Origin: Flavobacteriales bacterium UBA7612
GTDB taxonomy: Bacteria; Bacteroidota; Bacteroidia; Flavobacteriales; Weeksellaceae
Assembly: GCA_002484335.1 (NCBI GenBank)
Contig: DLJQ01000018.1
Coordinates: 88,257 to 152,256 of the forward strand
Length of the DNA: 64,000 bases
Reading direction: 5' to 3'
Shown: positions 62,026-64,000 of the stretch, piece after piece
How positions within the stretch are numbered: position 1 is the stretch's first letter
Layout: every line of letters begins with the position of its first letter
Made by a program: the position numbers and the translations under genes
The notes under the pieces: model-generated
The model's database searches: none
What the model saw: the letters and a program-made list of their open reading frames with translations, nothing else
What the model was told of the DNA's origin: nothing

Positions 62026-62358
62026 ATGACAAATGTCATCTCTGAAACTTATCAAAAGATATATGAAATTGTAAAAATGATTCCAGAAGGAAAAGTTTCT
62101 ACTTATGGATTAATTGCACAGAAAATTGGAGCTAAATTTTCGGCTAGGGTTGTAGGTTATGCTCTTAACCATTCACATTTACTAGATGATATTCCTGCTC
62201 ATAGAGTTGTTAATAGAAATGGATTGTTAACAGGGAAACATCATTTTAATCCACCAAGTCTTATGCAAAAATTATTAGAAAATGAAGGTTTGATTATTCA
62301 AAATGATCAAATAATTGATTTTAAGAAGCATTTATGGAATCCAAATGAAATTCATTAG
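62026..62358 (+). CDS. alkyltransferase-like protein (MGMT family, Cys-less)
   Basis: A 110-residue DNA-binding protein of the MGMT/ATL family: TYQKIYEIVKMIPEGKVSTYG and LIAQKIGAKFSARVVGYAL form the HTH domain. At the active-site position the PCHRV motif reads PAHRVV, so the alkyl-accepting Cys is replaced by Ala: this is an Atl1-like protein that flags alkylated bases for nucleotide excision repair rather than repairing directly. It is followed by the ABC exporter genes in the same direction, but a 54-base gap separates them. Confidence 0.88.
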   Translation: MTNVISETYQKIYEIVKMIPEGKVSTYGLIAQKIGAKFSARVVGYALNHSHLLDDIPAHRVVNRNGLLTGKHHFNPPSLMQKLLENEGLIIQNDQIIDFKKHLWNPNEIH

Positions 62359-62412
62359 AAAGAATGATATTTTCTATTTTCTTCTTATTAATTTTACAAT
62401 TCAAATTATTAC

Positions 62413-63348
62413 ATGATGGAATTTCTATTGCAAGCAGAAGGCTTAACAAGAAAGTATAAAGATAAAGTAGCTTTAAATAATTTTAGTATTAATATACCAC
62501 AAGGATCAATTTATGGTCTTTTAGGACCAAATGGAGCTGGTAAAACTACTTTTATTCGTATTGTTAATCAAATTACTGCACCAGATAGTGGAACAATTCT
62601 TTTGAATGGTGAACCATTGACAAAAAAGTCTATTGGACAAGTTGGTTATATGCCAGAAGAAAGGGGTTTGTATAAGAATATGAAGGTTGGAGAACAAGCT
62701 ATTTACTTTGCTCGACTTAAAGGTTTATCTCCATTAGAAGCTAAAAAAAGAACAGAATATTGGTTTGATAAACTTGGAATGATGTCTTGGTGGAATAAGA
62801 AACTGAGTGAATTATCTAAGGGAATGGGCCAAAAAGTACAGTTTGTAATTACAGTAATTCATAATCCTTCTTTACTAATTTTTGATGAACCATTTAGTGG
62901 TTTTGATCCTGTAAATGCACAATTAATTGCTAACGAAATATTAGAATTAAGAGATAAAGGAACAACGATAATTTTTTCTACTCATAGAATGGAATCAGTA
63001 GAAGAAATGTGTGATCATGTAGCTTTAATTAATCAATCTAATAAAGTATTAGATGGAACAATAGAAGATGTTCGCAATCAATTCAAAACTGGTAAATTTC
63101 AGGTTCAATTAAAAGAAGTTACTTCTGATGTTTTAAATAGCTTACATCATGAATTTAATATTTCTGATATTAAAGAAGCTAATCATAGATTAGATTTTAA
63201 TTTACTTTATGATAAAAATAAAAATACGAACGAAATTTTACAAAAACTAATGAATTATAGTCAAGTTTATCAGTTCAATGAAATTATACCTTCTATGAAT
63301 GATGTTTTTCTAGAAGCAGTAAAACAAAGTTCAAGCCCTAATATTTAA
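62413..63348 (+). CDS. ABC transporter ATP-binding protein (NatA-like)
   Basis: A 311-residue ATPase with Walker A GLLGPNGAGKTTFI, the signature LSKGMGQKVQF (a Lys-rich variant of LSGGQ), Walker B LLIFDEPFSGFDP and the switch His in IIFSTHRMESVEEM. It has the ~90-residue C-terminal extension of ATPases that serve ABC-2 exporters. The permease gene follows after 8 bases, and the pair resembles the NatAB-like sodium/drug exporters. Confidence 0.93.
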   Translation: MMEFLLQAEGLTRKYKDKVALNNFSINIPQGSIYGLLGPNGAGKTTFIRIVNQITAPDSGTILLNGEPLTKKSIGQVGYMPEERGLYKNMKVGEQAIYFARLKGLSPLEAKKRTEYWFDKLGMMSWWNKKLSELSKGMGQKVQFVITVIHNPSLLIFDEPFSGFDPVNAQLIANEILELRDKGTTIIFSTHRMESVEEMCDHVALINQSNKVLDGTIEDVRNQFKTGKFQVQLKEVTSDVLNSLHHEFNISDIKEANHRLDFNLLYDKNKNTNEILQKLMNYSQVYQFNEIIPSMNDVFLEAVKQSSSPNI

Positions 63349-63356
63349 ATTAAAAA

Positions 63357-64000
63357 ATGAAAAATATATTTTTAATTGCTCAACGTGATTTTTTATCTCA
63401 AGTAAAAAATAAAGCGTTTATTATAATGACATTTCTTTCTCCTTTATTAATTGCTGGGGCAGGAGCAGTCATATTTTTTTTAAGTACAGCAAATAATTCA
63501 GAAGTAAAAAATATAGCAATTGTTGATGAAAGTTCAAAATTTATAACATCATTTAAATCATCTAAACAGATGATGTTTAGTATTTACACTCCACAAGAAT
63601 TACAAGCTATAAAAGATACATTAAAAGATAGTAAATATTTGAATGCTATTTTACATATTCCTAAAATTACAAATGATGATTATTCTTCAATTGAAAAAAA
63701 TACAGAATTAATAACAAATGGTAATTTAGGTATAACTGATCGAGAAAAATTGTCATCAATTATTAGTGATAAAATACAAAAGGAAAAACAATTAAAATTA
63801 GGTGTTAATCAAGAAGCTTTAGATGCTACTAAAGCAAGAGTTAAGCTTAATGTTTTTAATATTTCTGATGGAAAACAAGATAAAGGAATGGAATTAAAAA
63901 TTGCTTTATCTATGTTTTTAACTTACATCATATTTATGTTTGTGATGATATATGGTGTAAAAGTTATGCGTTCTGTTGTTGAAGAAAAAAATAATAGAGT
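63357..64000 (+). CDS. ABC-2 type permease (NatB-like), truncated by window end
   Basis: The open frame runs from ATG 63357 to the window end with no stop (214 codons seen). It opens with NIFLIAQRDFLSQVKNKAF, then a first membrane segment (IIMTFLSPLLIAGAGAVIFF), a large hydrophilic extracytoplasmic domain, and the start of a second membrane cluster (IALSMFLTYIIFMFVMIYGV). This is the layout of NatB-like ABC-2 permeases with a long loop between segments 1 and 2. It is 8 bases after the ATPase, clearly its partner. Confidence 0.9.
   Translation, partial: MKNIFLIAQRDFLSQVKNKAFIIMTFLSPLLIAGAGAVIFFLSTANNSEVKNIAIVDESSKFITSFKSSKQMMFSIYTPQELQAIKDTLKDSKYLNAILHIPKITNDDYSSIEKNTELITNGNLGITDREKLSSIISDKIQKEKQLKLGVNQEALDATKARVKLNVFNISDGKQDKGMELKIALSMFLTYIIFMFVMIYGVKVMRSVVEEKNNR

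Noticed and set aside
1..64000. tRNA, rRNA, riboswitches, insertion sequences and phage genes
   Set aside because: I looked for cloverleaf-like arms, transposase motifs and conserved riboswitch cores and saw none; a covariance-model search would be needed to exclude small RNAs.

Overview
The window is AT-rich DNA from a member of the Bacteroidota, most likely the Flavobacteriales and perhaps an Empedobacter-like Weeksellaceae (the family placement is inference). Supporting signs are a type IX secretion (T9SS) lipoprotein of the PorW/SprE type, a PorV-like barrel, a T9SS C-terminal sorting domain, a SusC/SusD pair, a PafA-type alkaline phosphatase, and many promoters with the Bacteroidota -7 box TAnnTTTG. 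I see no tRNA, rRNA, CRISPR array, phage or insertion sequence. It reads as ordinary chromosome with two nutrient-uptake loci and some unusual intergenic DNA.

Layout. 0-9.6 kb: PorW/SprE, a GH3-family enzyme, a hotdog thioesterase, and a probable heme-uptake operon (TonB-dependent receptor, HmuY-like lipoprotein, HmuY-like protein with a T9SS tail). 9.6-22.2 kb: M15 peptidase, FAD monooxygenase, M20 dipeptidase, two lipoproteins, YeiH exporter with a LysR regulator, AraC regulator with a cysteine hydrolase. 22.2-32.0 kb: a LytS-type sensor kinase and a LytTR response regulator bracket a zinc metalloprotease and a SusC/SusD pair; a pair of 9-bp direct repeats 21 bp apart, typical of LytTR operators, lies just upstream of the protease promoter. 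32-38.3 kb: HMA protein, LpxH-like phosphoesterase, glycosyltransferase, TrkH/TrkA potassium uptake, prfB. 38.3-46.8 kb: small proteins, a frameshifted arsC-family gene, an ABC exporter, ChaN, and an operon of nucleotidyltransferase-like, GNAT, NIF3 and a zinc-ribbon-family protein that has lost its zinc ligands. 47-52 kb: small barrel, FAH/exonuclease/pssA operon, PorV-like protein, sulfurtransferase. 52-53.3 kb: a 1.2-kb noncoding tract made of two diverged ~530-bp repeat units. 53.3-64 kb: pafA, arylamine N-acetyltransferase, small membrane protein, fumC, hemW-murI-rocD, cold shock protein, alkyltransferase-like protein and an ABC exporter cut by the window end.

Best candidates for something undescribed: (1) the kinase/protease/SusCD/regulator locus with its LytTR-type operator; (2) the tandem tract downstream of pafA, whose unit boundaries resemble the pafA 3' end and terminator; (3) a four-copy dispersed extragenic element whose complementary ends co-vary; (4) a HmuY-like protein with a T9SS sorting tail.
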